This document shows, one piece after another, positions 12,042 through 22,377 of a DNA stretch of 64,000 bases (its first letter is position 1; each line of letters opens with the position of its first letter). The stretch spans positions 2,232,001 to 2,296,000 of the forward strand of contig JACZZP010000009.1 of the NCBI GenBank assembly GCA_015183035.1, written 5' to 3'. The DNA comes from Meloidogyne chitwoodi (Eukaryota; Nematoda; Chromadorea; Rhabditida; Meloidogynidae). Under the pieces are notes generated by a model. It ran no database searches. It had not been told where the DNA came from and saw only the letters and a program-made list of their open reading frames with translations. Position numbers and translations under genes: made by a program.

Positions 12042-12226
12042 ATGAATTCTAAAATGCTAATTATGCTTATCTTTTTATTTTTATTATATTTTTTATAAAT
12101 AACAGCGAAGAATGTAAAAATGCTGGAGAAATATGTAACCCAACTATTACAAATGATTGTTGTAACAAGCAATGTTTGGTTAGTTTTATTGGTTTTGGTA
12201 AAACTGGTTATTCTTGCTTCAGTTGA
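12042..12226 (+). pseudogene. Knottin-like secreted peptide gene, copy 1 (signal and mature parts in different frames)
   Basis: From the ATG the signal-peptide frame (MNSKML...) meets a stop just after the hydrophobic core. The mature part is open in another frame and ends at TGA 12224-12226. Compared with copy 2 (17603-17782) the signal segment is 4 bases shorter in a T/A-rich run, which accounts for the shift. The mature part has six cysteines in the pattern C-x6-C-x7-CC-x3-C-x13-C, the inhibitor cystine knot (ICK) arrangement, and shares the segment GFGKTG with copy 2. ICK peptides include channel-blocking toxins, protease inhibitors and antimicrobial peptides; nothing here says which. It is either a recent pseudogene or an indel error in a low-complexity run. 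Too short for standard gene calling. Confidence 0.65.
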
Positions 12227-12852
12227 AAATCTACTTGAATACATTACCATCATTTGGATATTTATAATAATAAGGTTGTCAATGGTTAAGATAATTTTAA
12301 ATAGGGTAAATTATATAAATCATGGGTTTAAAATTTTGGACTTTTATTTTTTATTTAAAAATTTTTTTGTTCTGATTTTCGGGAATAAAAAACGTGAAAT
12401 ATAAAATTAATTGGCCAACCTTTGGGATGACGGATAAAGTGAATAAATTTTCTATTACCTAACCATTTCTATTATATCATTATTTTCGGGTGTTTCTATG
12501 ATTCTTTCTTTTATGCTTCGTTTAATTCTGTGATTAAAATAATTTATTTTACCTAAAATATTTCTAAAAATAACAAATTAATATTTTAATTGTAATAAAT
12601 TTTATTTTCTTTTTTTAAATTTAATTTTGGAAGATTTATATAATTGGAATAATTAGATTTCGGATTTTTATGCATTAAAAATATGCAATATATTACTTAA
12701 ATATCAGAGGTGTGCCTCGTCTCGTAGTTTTTCGTCTATTTTACATTATGACATGTTTCAAAGAAAATATGCAAAAATATTTGCTCTAAAAATAATTTCA
12801 ATTATTTCGAACAAATTTACTATTTTCAACAAAAAAAACATAAAATAAAACA
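12227..12852. other. AT-rich spacer between knottin copy 1 and the NOG2 3' end
   Basis: No gene is seen. It contains the 3' flank of knottin copy 1 and the 3' end of the convergent NOG2 gene. The 94-aa plus-strand frame that overlaps this area is a shadow that reads the knottin mature part in the wrong frame. Confidence 0.4.
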
Positions 12853-15800
12853 TTATATTTGGTGCTTTGCTTTCACTCGCTTGTTTTTAAATTTTTTACG
12901 CCACATATTTCTTGGTAAATCATGTTTTGAAGGTCCATCGAAGTTTACAACTCCTTCTCTTTTTTCTTCATTTTCAACCAATTTAGATGCTCTACCCGTT
13001 CGTATTTGACCTTTTCTTCGTTTGTCGGATTTGTTTATTTTTTTACCAGAACGCTTCCCTCGTGACCTTTTAATTCCATCATTCTTTATATTATCTATAA
13101 CACCTTCTATATCAGATCCAATGCTTCCAAGACCATCACATTCATCATCTGTTGAACGTAGCTAAATTTGTATAAATTTAAAAAATATTAATTGAGAAAA
13201 TTCTGAAAAAATATTATTCTCTTTTTATTCCGTTCATAAATTTAAAAAAAATTTACTTGTCTCTACCTGAAATTCAAAGTCGGTGACAACACTCGATTCA
13301 CCATCGTCAAAGCCATCTTCTGCTTCTTTTGTATTATGCTTCTCATTTTTCGTCATTTCATCCTCGCACTCTTTTTTCTCACGTTTTGCTAGAATTTCCT
13401 GAATTATTGCTTTTTCGCCTAAGGGATCTTTCCAATGCCTTTCCTGCTCTTCTTCTTCGAGTACATCATCTTTAACTTGTATTATTTCCTCATCATCTAG
13501 CATCTTCAAATCCTCAGGCGCGTATTCTGATTCTGTCATTGCATCAATCTTTTCGTCTTCCTCTACAATGTTTATTGGTCTCTGAAAGAATTCTATTTCA
13601 GTTTTTGATAATCAACAATTTTCAAACAAATTTATTTGTAACAAAAAATAATTTAAAAATATTAAATTTGATGTTTAGGCTTCACACGTTTGTTTTTTAA
13701 TTTCCTATGCCATAAATTTTTATGAATTTCTAAATTTATCTCAACCTCATCAGCCATTTGTCTATCAACCTCAGAAGGTGTTATACTTAGAGAGCTGCAT
13801 CCAGGAGGAAGTACATAATGTGGAATGTTGCCCCGTTGATAATCATTGAGAACTTGACGTGCCACGGTGTTCAGGTCAGGATTTCCACCTTTTAATAGAC
13901 GACCAGTAGCTAATGCAATCTATGATTTAAGAGAAATAAAATGCTCATTTAATTTTAAGTTAATAAAAATACCATGGTGAGAAATTCTTCTGAATTTGTT
14001 GAAGCCATTTTCTTTTGATTAAATTCGCCTTTGCTGAAAATATTTCCATAATGCTGAATTAGATGATCGTTCTGAACTCTATCAAGTACTGCGACAATGT
14101 GATTTTCCGGATCAGGAACATTCTCTACACGGACAACACCTTTCAGTACTAAATCAGTTTCACTATCTCCATGTGGAGGATAAACAACTCCAGGACAGTC
14201 AATCAAGTAAATGTTTTTCATCATAGTCACATACTGCCACACTTTTGTTTCACCCGCAATAGGAGCCGTTTTACAAACCTTTAATAATAAATTAAATAAG
14301 TATACAATTAACGATTTTAAACATTCTTAGTGATTAAACCTTTTTATTTCGAAGTGTGTTAATAACCGAAGACTTTCCAACATTTGGATACCCAATTAGG
14401 CCAATAGAAATTTGTTTACGTTCTTTTTTGTGTAATTTGTAAAATTGTCTGTAATTTTAAAATAAAAAATATTAAAAATAAAAGCAATAACCTCAATAAG
14501 TTGATAAGTGAACCTTTACCGAAACTGTGTTGAATAGATGCGTGAAAAGCAATTGTTGGAAACTCTTTAGACAAAATTTGCATCCATTTCTTCTTTAATG
14601 TAAAATTATAAACAATTTTAAAGAAAAATTATAGCAAACCGTCACCCAGTTTGGCACTAAATCTACTTTATTGAGTACTAGAACCAAATGTTTATGTGGC
14701 TTTTCTTTGGAAAGAAATTGCTCTACTTGGCGACAACGAGTTCCCATTGGATCCCTTGCATCCAATACTTCCAAAAGAACATCAGATGAGTCAATTACCT
14801 TTATAATTGCTCAAATAACATTAATCAATGAACAAAAACCTTGTAAAGTTCACTCCAAACGCGAGCACTTTGTCCAGCCCTGAAAAGCGGAGTTGGATTT
14901 TCAGTTCTTTCGTCCAATGCCTTTGCCTGGTTTGCTAGTAAATGTTTATCCTTTTCTTCCAAGTAATCACCACTTTTAAGTTCAGCCTCTTCTCGAAATG
15001 TCTAAATGAAATAGGAATATAATATTCTAATTAAAAATTATAAGTACATACCTGAAGGTTATCAAAATTGAGAGTAGCTCTTTTCCTTTGAGCTTTCTTT
15101 CCAAATGTGTATTCAAAACTTTCAGTGTCGAGAACGTGCACTCGTTGTTGCTTAAATATTTTTAACTTAAAAAATGTATAAATTTTGAAACCTTCGCCTT
15201 TTCCTGTAGTAAAGAAATTGGTGCCCGAGTTTGTCGCATAACAACTTGAAAAGGATCGTAGAGTATTTTACCCATTTCTTCTTGGAACTTTTGCAGTTGT
15301 TGCTGACCAATTACATGAGTATTACCTAATAAATTAATTTAAGAGGAATAAATTTCATTAAAAATTAAAAGAGAAAAATTGGGTTATTTACTATTATGCT
15401 CCCAAAATGTCCGCGTTTTTGTTAGCAATAATATTTTTTCTCAGTTGAAGAATTTAGATATAACCGTAAAGATTGCTTATTTTATGCCTCCAAAAAATCC
15501 TTTATTTCTTATTATATTTTAAATATGTAATCCCTTTGAAAAAAATAAATATTATTACTTGCTGAAATTTGGGAGCATAACAGGAAAGAACCAAAAATTA
15601 CGCTTACCAAACCATCGCCGATGCGGTTCAACACGAGCAACTGTTCCAGACTTTAGAGATGATTGAAAAGGGGCTGCCTTGGTTATCTTGCCTTGTGCAT
15701 TTCTAACAAATCAGAAATATTAAATCAATAATTTAAAAACAAACATACCTAGTTGGTTTGAAATTTTTGTACATACGAAGCCGATTAATTGTAGATTTTG

Positions 15801-16011
15801 TACGCATAATTGGTCCACCACCACTAGTTTTTCCAACAACTTTTCTTTCTAAATTTAACGTATTCAAACTTAAGAAAGCATAAAAATTCCAGAGGAAATT
15901 CAAAGAAAACAAACCTGGGTTAAGGCTGTGATTTGAACGCAACTTCTTTCCAGCATCATTTCCTCGCTTCCGTTTAAATTTTGAGTTCGAATCCTTATTT
16001 GTTTTTACCAT
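12853..16011 (-). CDS. ngp-1: Nucleolar GTP-binding protein 2 (NOG2 / NGP-1)
   Basis: A circularly permuted GTPase of the YlqF/YawG family that acts in 60S ribosome biogenesis. The start [17 protein letters not shown] at 16011 leads to [18 protein letters not shown] (NOG2 N-terminal domain). The GTPase motifs come in the permuted order G4 (LNKVDLVP, near 14660), G1 ([18 protein letters not shown], near 14380) and G3 (IDCPGVVYP, near 14190). Then come [14 protein letters not shown] and [20 protein letters not shown]. Two C-termini are possible. The exon ending at 13662 finishes with a basic tail W..RK.KNKRVK.KHQI and stop. An in-phase donor inside that exon (SE|GTTGA near 13768) joins to an acceptor near 13580, adding an acidic region and a last exon (13161-12853) that ends with a near-copy of the same tail. 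Introns carry the element at 15394-15580. Confidence 0.9.
15394..15580. mobile_element. MITE-like element in a NOG2 intron
   Basis: Terminal inverted repeats TTATGCTCCCAAAAT and ATTTGGGAGCATAA, with inner partial pairing of GTTAGCAATAATATT and AATATTATTACTTGC. It is 187 bp long and non-coding. Confidence 0.6.
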
Positions 16012-16099
16012 TCTACTAAAAACAGAAAAAATTTGTCACAAAATATACAAATAAATAAATTAGCGAATATGTACAAAACTCATCAAAAAAACGTGGATG

Positions 16100-16970
16100 G
16101 TAATTTGGGTTGTGGTAAAGTAGACAGTGAGTAATTTGGACAGCGAGTAATTTGGACAGTGAGTAATATGGACAGTGAGTAATTTGGACAGTAAACCTTT
16201 TTCGGAAAAATTAGTAATATAGACGGTGAGTAATTTGGGCAGTAACACCTTATTTTTAAAAAATAAGTAATATGCTGAGTAATTTGGACAGTAAATCCTT
16301 ATTTTTAAAAATGCAATCAACGTAAATGATATGCACAAGCACGGAGATAAAAAAGTGGATCTCGGTTGTTAAAATTGTGCAGAAGAGCAACTAAATTATT
16401 GTCTTGTCTTGTGTACTTAGCTTTACGAGCTAAATGACGTCTTCACTTATTTTAGATTCAGCTTCGAAACTATATTCAAAGCCTTGAAATGAAAGAAGAG
16501 TTTTTCCTTTGTTTGATCTTGTTTCAAACTGACTAAGTGCCATATTAATATACTTTTTTGAGTTGGAAAATAGTTACAAAGTTTCAAATTATTTATAAAA
16601 TAAGTGTAAAAAATAAAAAGAATAATTTCTATCTTAAATTATTTAAATAATAAATGTGTAAAATAAAAAAAAATAATATCGATATTTTTTTATCTTCTTT
16701 TTTAATAATTTGTTCGAAAGAAATATCTGGCAAGATCAAATGCAGTGATAATTTTTAACTTTAAAAAAATAAGGATTTACTGTCCAAATTACTCAGCATA
16801 TTAATAATTTTTAAAAATAAGGTGTTACTGTCTAAATTACTCACCGTCTATATTACTAATTTTTCCGAAAAAGGTTTACTGTCCAAATTACTCACTTTCC
16901 ATATTACTCACTGTCCAAATTACTCGCTGTCCAAATTACTCACTGTCTACTTTACCACAACCCAAATTAC
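16100..16970. mobile_element. 871-bp foldback element with repeat-built inverted ends
   Basis: The left arm (16100 to about 16310) and right arm (about 16765-16970) are long near-perfect inverted repeats. Each arm is built from tandem variants of AGTAATTTGGACAGTG (right arm: CACTGTCCAAATTACT), and the outer ends are GTAATTTGGGTTGTGG and CCACAACCCAAATTAC. The central part of about 450 bp has no coding capacity that I recognise. Arms made of tandem short repeats are typical of foldback-type elements. No target duplication was found. The open frame across the left arm (16060-16338) is a translation of these repeats, not a gene. Confidence 0.75.
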
Positions 16971-17196
16971 ATAGCACCCAAAAAATTACAGGGCAGCTTA
17001 ACCAGTCACTTTTAGCCGTTTCAGTGCCAAAAAAGAAAAAGGATGTTTCAACGTTTTTTGTATGTTTCCTTCGCGTTCTCTTTCTATACCTCGCAAGCGC
17101 CGCAGACAAAAAAAAATAAAATTTTTTTTAAACCTCTGTTGCCGAAAATTAAATTTTTCTTTCACAAAATAAATAAAAAATTTGTTTTAATTTTAT

Positions 17197-17602
17197 TGAA
17201 ATTGTTTTAAAAAATAATTTTTTTCATTTTAATAAATTTAAAAAAATTTTAAAACTTCCAAATGACAAAAAAATAATTTATTGGTTTCTAAATATTTAAC
17301 AAAAAAAATTATTTGTACAGCTAATATTTAAAATATTTTTTAAAATATTTTTAGAGGCAAAAAAATAATTAAAAAAAATTATAATTTATAATATTCCATG
17401 TGACATTTTTAAATAAATTATTTTTTTAAATATTTTATTTGTATCCAAATATTCTTTTACGTATTTAAATAAAAAAGCTAAATAAATAAATTTTAAATAT
17501 TTTTTAAAAATTGAAAAGAACGAGTAGAATATAAATATAACTAAATTTATTTTTTAAATTAAAATAAATATTAATTAATTAATTATTTAATTTTATTTAA
17601 AA
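17197..17602 (+). repeat. Upstream half of the knottin duplication, second copy
   Basis: Homologous to 11661-12041 with the same order of landmarks and the same sequence around the ATG (TTATTTAAAAATGAATTC). It carries a TATA-like ATATAAATAT about 70 bp before the start. Confidence 0.7.
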
Positions 17603-17782
17603 ATGAATTCTAAAATGTTTATTATTTTGTTTATATTTTATATTTTTATTATATTTTATATTAATAATAGCGAAGAATGTATTGCTAGTGGATCATCTAC
17701 ACATAATGCAAATGATTGTTGTAGCAAGAAATGGATGACTGTTTTTGTTGGTTTTGGTAAAACTGGGATGGTTTGCCGATGA
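17603..17782 (+). CDS. Knottin-like secreted peptide, copy 2 (59 aa, four cysteines)
   Basis: An intact single-exon frame. It has a hydrophobic signal peptide (residues 1 to about 20, MNSKMFIIL...) and a mature peptide of about 36 aa that starts near NNSEEC. Compared with copy 1 it keeps cysteines 1, 3, 4 and 6 (C-x12-CC-x17-C) and the GFGKTG segment. Cysteine 2 is gone and cysteine 5 is Trp. In the ICK fold C2 pairs with C5, so a whole disulphide appears to be missing rather than one cysteine left unpaired. Function is unknown; secretion is inferred from the signal peptide. It lies between the foldback element at 16100-16970 and the bZIP gene. Confidence 0.7.
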   Translation: MNSKMFIILFIFYIFIIFYINNSEECIASGSSTHNANDCCSKKWMTVFVGFGKTGMVCR

Positions 17783-17948
17783 AAATTTAACTAAATTAAA
17801 TTAATTGGATTTGATACTAAAATTTGATAATTTAAGAGCAAAAATGGCTGTAAAGTATCAATTTTTAGGGTTTTAAAATTTGGATCTTTGTTTTTTCTTT
17901 AAAAAATCTTTATTATCACCTCTGGGGATGTCCCTATAAAGAAAATCT

Positions 17949-18066
17949 ACCGTATTTTCACTAAAATATCGACCGGTCGTTATCTTTTTCAACCTCCCTA
18001 TGGATGGTCAGATTTAGAGAGGGTCGTTCTTATAGAGAGGGTTGATGTTATAGAGAAAATACGGTA
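17949..18066. mobile_element. Small inverted-repeat element
   Basis: TACCGTATTTTC near 17950 pairs with GAAAATACGGTA near 18055, with AACCTCCCTAT and AGAGAGGGTC blocks between. It lies just downstream of knottin copy 2. Non-coding; boundaries approximate. Confidence 0.45.
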
Positions 18067-18446
18067 TTTTCTATTAGATAATTATCTTTCTATCTTTATT
18101 TTTCGTGTATTTATGCTTCATTCTTTTAATAAAATTTATTCAAAATTAATTAAAATAAAATATATTTTTACCCTGTAAATTAAATTATTAAATAATTGTA
18201 CAAAAATAAAATTTATTTTAGATTAAATAAATAATTAATATTTTTTAAAAATATTTTAAATATATTAAATTAATATTTTTTACTTTTTTAAAATAAATTT
18301 TAATTTTTATTTTAAATTTAATTATAAAAGATTTAAATTAAATAATAACTTTCTGTGATATAATTATTTTAAAAATTAATTTAAAAATAAAAATAATTTC
18401 TATTTAATTAAATAAATAATATTTTTTTTAAAAATTCTTTTTTTTT

Positions 18447-21156
18447 TTAATTTTTTAAAATTTTTAATAAAGCATTTTCTGCATCAATTTCAGCCTTAAT
18501 ATTAGCTATAGATGTACGTAATTCATAATTACGTCTTTCAAGTGCAGACAATTCTTTTTGCATTAAACTTTCGGTTTTTCGTTGTCTACGTCTATATCTG
18601 GCAGCAGCAGCATTATTCTAAGAGGGAAAATAAATAAATAAATAAATAATAATTTTTTTTAAATATTTGTTGATTTTTTAAAATTAAAAAAAGGGTAAAA
18701 ATTTGAAAGTTAAAAAAATATTAATTAATTAAAACATTCTAAACACAAATATCAAAGAATTCAAAATTGTTTTTGTATAAAAGTTCGCTTAAATTTTTTT
18801 TTTAATTATCTGCTGCTATTTTAGAAAAGAGGAATAAATATTTCGACAAATCTCTATGAATGGTGGTCTTTTATAGATACCTTTAACTGTCTAGTACAAA
18901 TACTATATAAGCACTAAGAATAAACAAACTTAATCTATACTCCAACTTTATTTCTATTCCAACCTATTCTCTACTTCAACTATTACTGTAATTGCTCTCG
19001 GATAAACCTTTTGCTTTGTTTCTCGACTGCTCTCACACACTTAAGTAGGATACTTAAGTTACAACTTCTCTTAATTTAATTAAAAAAGAGAGAGAAGAAG
19101 TAAAAAGGTGATGGCTACAATATTTGTGTAGCAAACATCTTTTACTTCTCTCCACTGTTTTTTAAGACTTTTATTCACACGAACTGCTTTACTAAGAAAA
19201 TATCTGGGAAACAAAGTTTATTTACTCTTCTCTCTCTCTCTTTTTTACATAACCTCTAACTCTTAAAAGTTTTAAAACTTTAAATATTAAATTAATTAAT
19301 TAAAAAAACCTGTTTTCTACGTCTTTCAAGTATTTGTTCAGCTGTTTCATCAAAATTAATAATTTCTTCTTCTTCTTGTTCATTTCTTTCTTTAATAATA
19401 TTATTATTATTTATTAAAATATTAGAAGAATTTCCATAAGTTACTTCTCTTACAGTTTGTACTAAAACTTTAACTAAATGTTCTAAAGAAAGACCAACAA
19501 AATTATTATTATTATTTAAATTATTAATTATTTGTTGTTGTTGTTGTTTTTGTTGTTGTTGGGGAGAATTTACAGGTAAAAGTTGTTGTTGTTTTGGATA
19601 ATTCAAATAATTACTTGAATATACTAAATTTGTTAATGTTGTATAGAGTGGTTGAATTGATGTTGGATTTAATTCTTCTACGTTGATTATTGAACTTTCC
19701 TGTAAAATTTTAAAAAAATTTTAAAATTTCAAAATTTTTTAGACCATTTTAAACATTTTTTGAATTTTCTGAAATATTTGAAAATTTCAATAAATTTTTT
19801 AAAATTTTAAAAAATTGTTTTTTAAATAAAAAATTTAATTATTACCAAATTATTAATTTTACTTTTCACTAAATTATTAATTAAATTTTCAAAAAAACAA
19901 CTGCTACTAGTAGAAGGAAAGGATGGGGGAATTCCCTTGTTGTTTAAATAATAATTAGGCATAAATATATATTTAAATTAATTTTAAAAATTATTTTTAA
20001 AATTAAATAATTGTATAAAAAAACAATTTTAAATAAAAATTATTTTTAAATTGTTTCTTTTTAATTTAATTTAATTATATAATTGTTACACAGGTGATGC
20101 AATTAGTAAAATGATGAAATATAAAAGAAATTAAAAAAAGAAAAGAGGGGAGTAAACTGACTGATGAGGGGAAAATAAAATAAAATATAAATAAATAAAT
20201 AAATATATTATTGCGCTAAATTAAAGAGGTCCAATTTTATTTTAAATAGTAAGAATGATGTAATTAAAATTAAAAAATATTTTGAAATAATTTAAAATTA
20301 AGAGTTAATTAGAAATATTTATTTTTGACATTTTGAAATATTTTTAAAATTTTTTAAATAATTCCCAATTTATTTTTAAATGGAGATAAGCGCGGGAGGG
20401 ACAGGTCAGGATTTTAGGGAAATTTCGACTTTTTTTTGAATTTTCTGGATTATTCACTGTGATCCCATCCTTCGGTACATCTTTTGGCATGGGACTTGAG
20501 TGATTTTACTGTTTTCTCTAATTTAAAATATTTTTATTTAAATTATTTTACCTTTTGATTAAAATTATTATTAGTTATTTCCCTTTGTTGTTTTTCTCCA
20601 TTATTATTTTGAGTAATATTTTGTTGTTCTAAAGCTCTACATTCACTAACAATTTCTTGATAAATTTCATCTTGATGTTTTATTTGATTATTATTATAAT
20701 TATTTATTGTTTCATTATTTTGTTGTAAATTAAAATTTAATTCAAGTTTATCCATTTGTTGTCCTAATATATTAGAAGGAGAACCTTGTTGGCTAATAAT
20801 TGATGGAGAAGCAGAGATTGTTGGATTATTATTTTGAAAATAAGTTTCTGGATCAACATAAACACGAAAATGGTGTTTATGATAATGTTCATTGTTTGTT
20901 TGAATTGTTGGAAAATTTAAAGAAGAAGAAGAACAAGGTTGTTGACATTCTTCTGTAAAGGGAGAGAAAGGGTAATTTAAATTTTTTAAATATTTTTAAA
21001 TATTTTAAAAAATTTACCAAAATTATCTTGAACAACTCTATAATGCACTGTAGGTTGTTGTGAAGGTTTATTTAATTTATTTGCAGCAACATTAAAAAGA
21101 GAACCAAACAAAGATCTACGGACTAACTGTTCTTCTGCTGTAAAAGGAGTAGCCAT
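18447..21156 (-). CDS. bZIP transcription factor, ATF4-like
   Basis: A DNA-binding dimerising transcription factor. It starts MATPFTAEEQLVRRSLFGSL at 21156. A Ser/Asn/Gln-rich exon (about 20955-20552) and a Gln/Asn-rich exon (about 19700-19307) with poly-Q and poly-N follow. The basic region spans the last splice: ILERRRKQ joins NNAAAARYRRRQRK. The zipper runs through ESLMQKELSALERRNYELRT and ends at the stop 18447-18449. The N-x-A-A-A-x-R-Y-R signature with RYR resembles ATF4/ATF5 (NKTAATRYRQKKR in human ATF4) more than AP-1 or CREB. A possible alternative first exon with its own ATG (MPNYYLNNKGIPPSF, about 19965) could give a shorter form. If the ATF4 assignment holds, translational control by upstream ORFs would be worth checking. 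Confidence 0.75.
19088..19153. other. Long perfect-type hairpin in a bZIP intron
   Basis: GAGAGAAGAAGTAAAAAGGTG then ATGGCTACA pairs with TGTAGCAAACATC then TTTTACTTCTCTC across a loop of a few bases. The arms are about 30 nt. It could be a tiny MITE or a precursor of small RNA; the sequence alone cannot separate these. Confidence 0.4.
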
Positions 21157-22377
21157 TTTATTTGTTAAAAATTATTTCTGAAAAAAACAAAAATATTTTT
21201 AATAAATAATAATATTTTTTTTAATAAATATGAGACCACAAAAAGATACCCTAAAAATCCAAATTTTTAAGGTCAAAAATTTTTTAAAGTTAATTCTTTT
21301 GTATAAAATTCTAAAATACGTATAAATTCCAAAAATTTATTTTAAATGAATTTTTTTATTTTTTTGGTATATTTTAAAGTATTTTTATTTAAAAATAATA
21401 TTAAAAATTTAAAAATTAAGATTATTGTTTATTTAAATATTAATGTAAAAAAGGCTAATCTTTGTAACAGTAATTTAGAGAAAAAGAAAATCTGACTGTA
21501 AGAGAGAAAAATAAAACTTGAAAATAATAAACCTAAAAACTTGAAATAATAATCTTAAAAACATAAAATAATAAACTTAAAATCTTGATTTTACTTAATA
21601 TACATTTTATTAAATATTAATAATAATTAAAAAATAATAATCAGTAAAATAAAATGTTGTCTGCCTTGTTAAGTTAAAAAATAAGGGGAAGAATAATATT
21701 TAATTGATTAATTATTTTCCCCTTATATTTTTTTTACATTTCGCTTCCTTTCTCGACTTTCTCAGTCCAAATTACATTTTTTTATATTTTTTATGGATAG
21801 CAAAAAAATTTGAGTAATTAATTATTTAAAATTTTATTAATGAAAAGTTATTATTGTATAAATGTAGAAATTTCTTGATATATAAAATATTTTAAGCAAA
21901 TAATTAAGGTCAAGTAGGATAGGGTTGCCGATTGGAATTATCACGACTTGTATCCAGATTCTGATTTTTACTAAGCCCGATCCCGAAGCGAAATTTTCTC
22001 TCAACTCCCGATTTTTGTTGCAAATCCCGCCTTAATTATAACTTAGTGTTAGATTTGGCTTATAAATAGATTATGCCTGATACTCTAATTTAAATAAAAG
22101 CAACTTAATAAAATTCAAACCTAAATTTCTTAATTTTTAAGATCATTTTAAATTCACATGCTTCCATTTTTTATTTTTTTATTTTTTTTGTGTGGTATTA
22201 AAAAACAAAAAAAAAATATTGGGGATTGTGGGATTGTCCGACTATTTTTTTTTATAAAAAATTTATCAATAATGTGAAAAGTGCATATTCAAAGTACATT
22301 GTGTGGATATTTATTTTATTTTTTTATAAAAAGGTTTTCTAAAAGTACATTTATTTATATTTAAATTTTGTTTCTTT
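21157..22377. other. AT-rich region upstream of the bZIP gene and downstream of the EF-hand gene
   Basis: No gene is seen. It includes poly-A/T runs, a repeat of CTTGAAATAATAA / CATAAAATAATAAACTTAAA near 21530-21590, and a GC-richer fragment near 21960-22030 (GATCCCGAAGCG, CCCGATTTTTG) related to 6460-6550. Confidence 0.35.

Noticed and set aside
12120..12404. 94-aa plus-strand frame overlapping the knottin copy 1
   Set aside because: It reads the knottin mature part in another frame; the cysteine-patterned frame is the one shared with copy 2.
16060..16338. 92-aa minus-strand frame with repeated YCPNYS-like words
   Set aside because: It is the translation of the AGTAATTTGGACAGTG repeats in the arm of the foldback element.
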